From: Siphonodentalium dalli
Taxonomy: Eukaryota; Mollusca; Scaphopoda; Gadilida; Siphonodentaliidae
Assembly: GCA_032622095.1 (NCBI GenBank)
Contig: CP136065.1
Location: 247,257,474-247,321,473, forward strand
Length of the DNA: 64,000 bases
Direction: 5' to 3'
Of this stretch, positions 62,022-64,000 are shown piece by piece. How positions within the stretch are numbered: position 1 is the stretch's first letter; each line of letters opens with the position of its first letter. The notes beneath the pieces are model-generated. The model was not told the origin of the DNA and made no database searches. It was given only the letters and a program-made list of their open reading frames with translations. The translations under genes were made by a program, and so were the position numbers.

Positions 62022-62080
62022 CGCGTAAGAACGCCTCGGTGTGTGCTTGTTAAAGGAATACGGTCCTGAAAAAACAATAT
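62021..62080 (-). other. PCM1: Putative 5' untranslated exon of PCM1
   Basis: The sequence TTACGCGG followed by GTAAGTCA on the minus strand is a strong donor (intron starts at 62020). It lies downstream of the TATA/CCAAT region. The first coding exon has only 8 nt of leader after its acceptor, so at least one upstream non-coding exon must exist and this is the best candidate. The right boundary (about 62080) is a guess from the TATA position. Confidence 0.5.
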
Positions 62081-62089
62081 TATTTTCTT

Positions 62090-62295
62090 TCAATATACCG
62101 ATAATATATATATAAAATGTCCATTGGGCGCATATAATCTAATATTCGGCCGCCAATCGTTATTTTTATAACGATTAAAACAAAATTCCGAAGTTAGCCG
62201 AAGATTTTGTTGTAGACGAAGTCACGTGATCATCAGCCCGATCACGTGATTGTCACATGTAAACAGAAGCATAGCACGTGATCGATCACGTGGTA
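62090..62295 (-). promoter_or_regulatory. Probable PCM1 promoter with four CACGTG boxes
   Basis: On the minus strand, upstream of the putative first exon, four CACGTG hexamers lie within 70 bp (62223-62228, 62243-62248, 62275-62280, 62287-62292), three flanked as TCACGTGA or GATCACGTG. Nearer the exon are two CCAAT-type motifs (plus-strand CCAAT near 62154 and CCCAATGG read on the minus strand at 62121-62128) and a TATA-like run (TTTTATATATATATTATCGG on the minus strand, 62098-62117). That order (boxes, CCAAT, TATA, exon with GTAAGT donor) fits a minus-strand promoter with initiation near 62070-62085. The transcription start is inferred, not seen. Confidence 0.5.
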
Positions 62296-62299
62296 AACT

Positions 62300-64000
62300 C
62301 ATTGACAACGCATAGATACGCAACGGCAGTATTTTAAGTTTGCATGTAGTCGGATCGCGGCCTTTGAAGATTGTCGGCGTTATCACACTGCTCAGAATGC
62401 AAACGTCGCCGAAAACATCGCCTTTCTCGTAATTAAATGTCTTTATCGTGTTATTATTACTATTATTATATGTATCGCGATGTGTTGTTACTATAAAGCC
62501 ATGCTCCGTATATTATTCAGTTTTTGCGCGCATTTTCTATATAAACGGGTGCTCGTGTTTATATATATTTTTTTCGTTACCGGAATAGTTTATATATGGC
62601 ATATCAAGATTGCATATATACGCGAAGACTTGCACAGTTATTAGGCAATTATTATCTTGTAAACATTCCCAATTTCCAGATGCCATTAGTCGTGTGTCAA
62701 TAAAGAGCGTTTCGTTTTAATTTATCGTAACGCGGTTAAAAACGCTTTATTAAACTCTTTTTATTCGTACTCATATTAGGAAAACTCTTAACGTGGAACG
62801 CTCTTTATTGAGCCAGGGTGAAGGAAATGGGGACTCTGACTTAGAATAGTTTGTCATCGTGAATTATTCATCAACATACTCCCCCACTTTAACTGCAGAT
62901 TGTATGTATTCGTAACCATGACTGACTCGTCAAATTAAACGCTCTTTATTTGGTATATGTAATCGGTTTTCTGATTTTGCGCAACGGGTTTCCCACAGAA
63001 ATCCCGCCAAATATCACGTAAACGAACATCGTTTGGAAATGAATACAGCATATGCCTAACTGAGAGTCACTAGAATGAATGAATGATTGTAAATACGGGA
63101 CACTCGGGCATATATACGGAAAATTAAAACAACATCGCGAACACGCAACCGAATTAAAGTTCACATGCACGGCTCGTGTTTTTATAAGCTTTATACGAAA
63201 GTGTTATCTACCGCCGCTCAATCGTCCCTCTATATTTTTTGTCAAAAACAATACCGTAACTTTCCAAACAGCACTTAAGACAAATCACAAGTGAAGATAA
63301 CTCACCGCGCGATGACAATTCACCATGTGTACACAATGCTATTGATATGCCCCGCAGTAATTCCATTACACTCACGCGCTGATGTCGATTCCGGATTTTC
63401 CATCGCCATATAGGTAGACATAATTAATCCTCCGACCTCCGATTCCCTGTTTTTAATTAGTTTACCTCGCTTGACGTCATGCGAGGTTTTACGACGGAGA
63501 TACGCCGACAACCGGTGGTGGTATTATTTATTACGCGATTTTTATGGGACTTGGATCATTGTGATCACAATAGGGGTGGCTTTCCGATCGAGTTTTGTTG
63601 TTTCATGAGGATAGTAATCCTTTAAAGAACACTATTGGAGTCACCACAAGGTTGAGGGTTATAAAGTTACTAGACTGTGGTAGCTACCAGGACCTCTGCA
63701 TAATCTTAGGTAAATTGAAGGGCATCGGAGTAATATCACTGGGGGGAAACTGTTTCACAAGAATCGATTCTATCGCCTATCGGGTTCCGTCTCTATCAAA
63801 TTAAGTCCCGTCTCTTTCGCAATTTGAAACAAATGTTTTCAAAGTTTTGACCTCCATTTATACACTAAATGTTAAAACAGAACGTATTTTACAAAAACTA
63901 TCGCTAGATTGTGTCTTTGTGCGTAATTATTGGTGATAATAATGCGAAGTCGGCTATTTTTTGCACACTTAGAAGAGTAATGTGTTTGTGTGCATTTCCT
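62300..64000. other. Upstream flank of PCM1; no gene established
   Basis: Seems richer in CpG than the introns. 62699-62813 is a foldback (CAATAAAGAGCGTT ... AACGCTCTTTATTG) with a further ACGCTCTTTATTTG at 62939. TGACGTCA (a CRE palindrome) lies at 63473-63480, and GT donors in minus orientation follow ATG codons near 63380-63430. These might mark another promoter or alternative first exon, but nothing is proved. Open frames are short without domains. Confidence 0.35.

Noticed and set aside
62699-62813. Histone-type 3' stem-loop or polyadenylation cluster (AATAAAGAGCG)
   Set aside because: The stem sequence does not match the histone stem-loop, no histone gene is near, and the AATAAA occurs as part of a foldback present in both orientations.

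Overview
The window is eukaryotic nuclear DNA: AT-rich, with many introns, no bacterial-style gene packing and dense interspersed repeats. It is filled almost entirely by one gene on the minus strand, the orthologue of PCM1 (pericentriolar material 1, the scaffold of centriolar satellites). I could follow 27 coding exons from the start codon at 57365 down to 2203. Every junction keeps phase, giving 4,668 nt (1,556 codons). The last part of the conserved C-terminal region lies beyond the left edge. The repeats (satellite-like units with phrases such as CATAACTC and CATACCAAATTTGGTTCA, GACA/GACG runs, many TTAA and hAT foldback elements) suggest a mollusc or another lophotrochozoan. That placement is an inference.

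Layout from the right (5' end of the gene). From 62.0 to 62.3 kb there is a probable promoter with four CACGTG boxes, CCAAT-type motifs and a TATA-like stretch, followed by a non-coding first exon ending in a GTAAGT donor at 62021. Coding exons 1-8 lie between 57.4 and 36.3 kb, 9-13 between 34.3 and 29.8 kb, 14-20 between 20.4 and 10.8 kb, and 21-27 between 9.2 and 2.2 kb. The intron between exons 13 and 14 is 9.4 kb. It holds a tandem array of about 30 copies of an 88-bp unit and a 3.9-kb hAT transposon with a broken transposase gene. Introns and upstream DNA also hold at least 14 TTAA-flanked palindromic elements in three terminal types, three further hAT-type elements with 8-bp target duplications, a pogo-like element, large foldbacks and satellite arrays.

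The most unusual feature is how the tandem repeats relate to the exons. At least six exon-intron boundaries of this one gene have been tandemly duplicated: the exon edge, its splice site and adjoining intron sequence are copied 2 to about 30 times (exon 1 start region, exon 3 donor, exon 9 acceptor, exon 13 donor, exon 21 donor, exon 22 donor). The exon 9 array is special. Its 39-bp unit is a multiple of three, has no stop, and carries an AG acceptor in every copy, so use of an upstream acceptor would add multiples of 13 residues to PCM1. The exon 13 array offers about 29 extra donor sites and a possible symmetric 45-nt micro-exon. Elsewhere, mobile or repeat sequence lies within about 5-8 bp of exon donors (exons 18, 19, 23). 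No second cellular gene could be supported.
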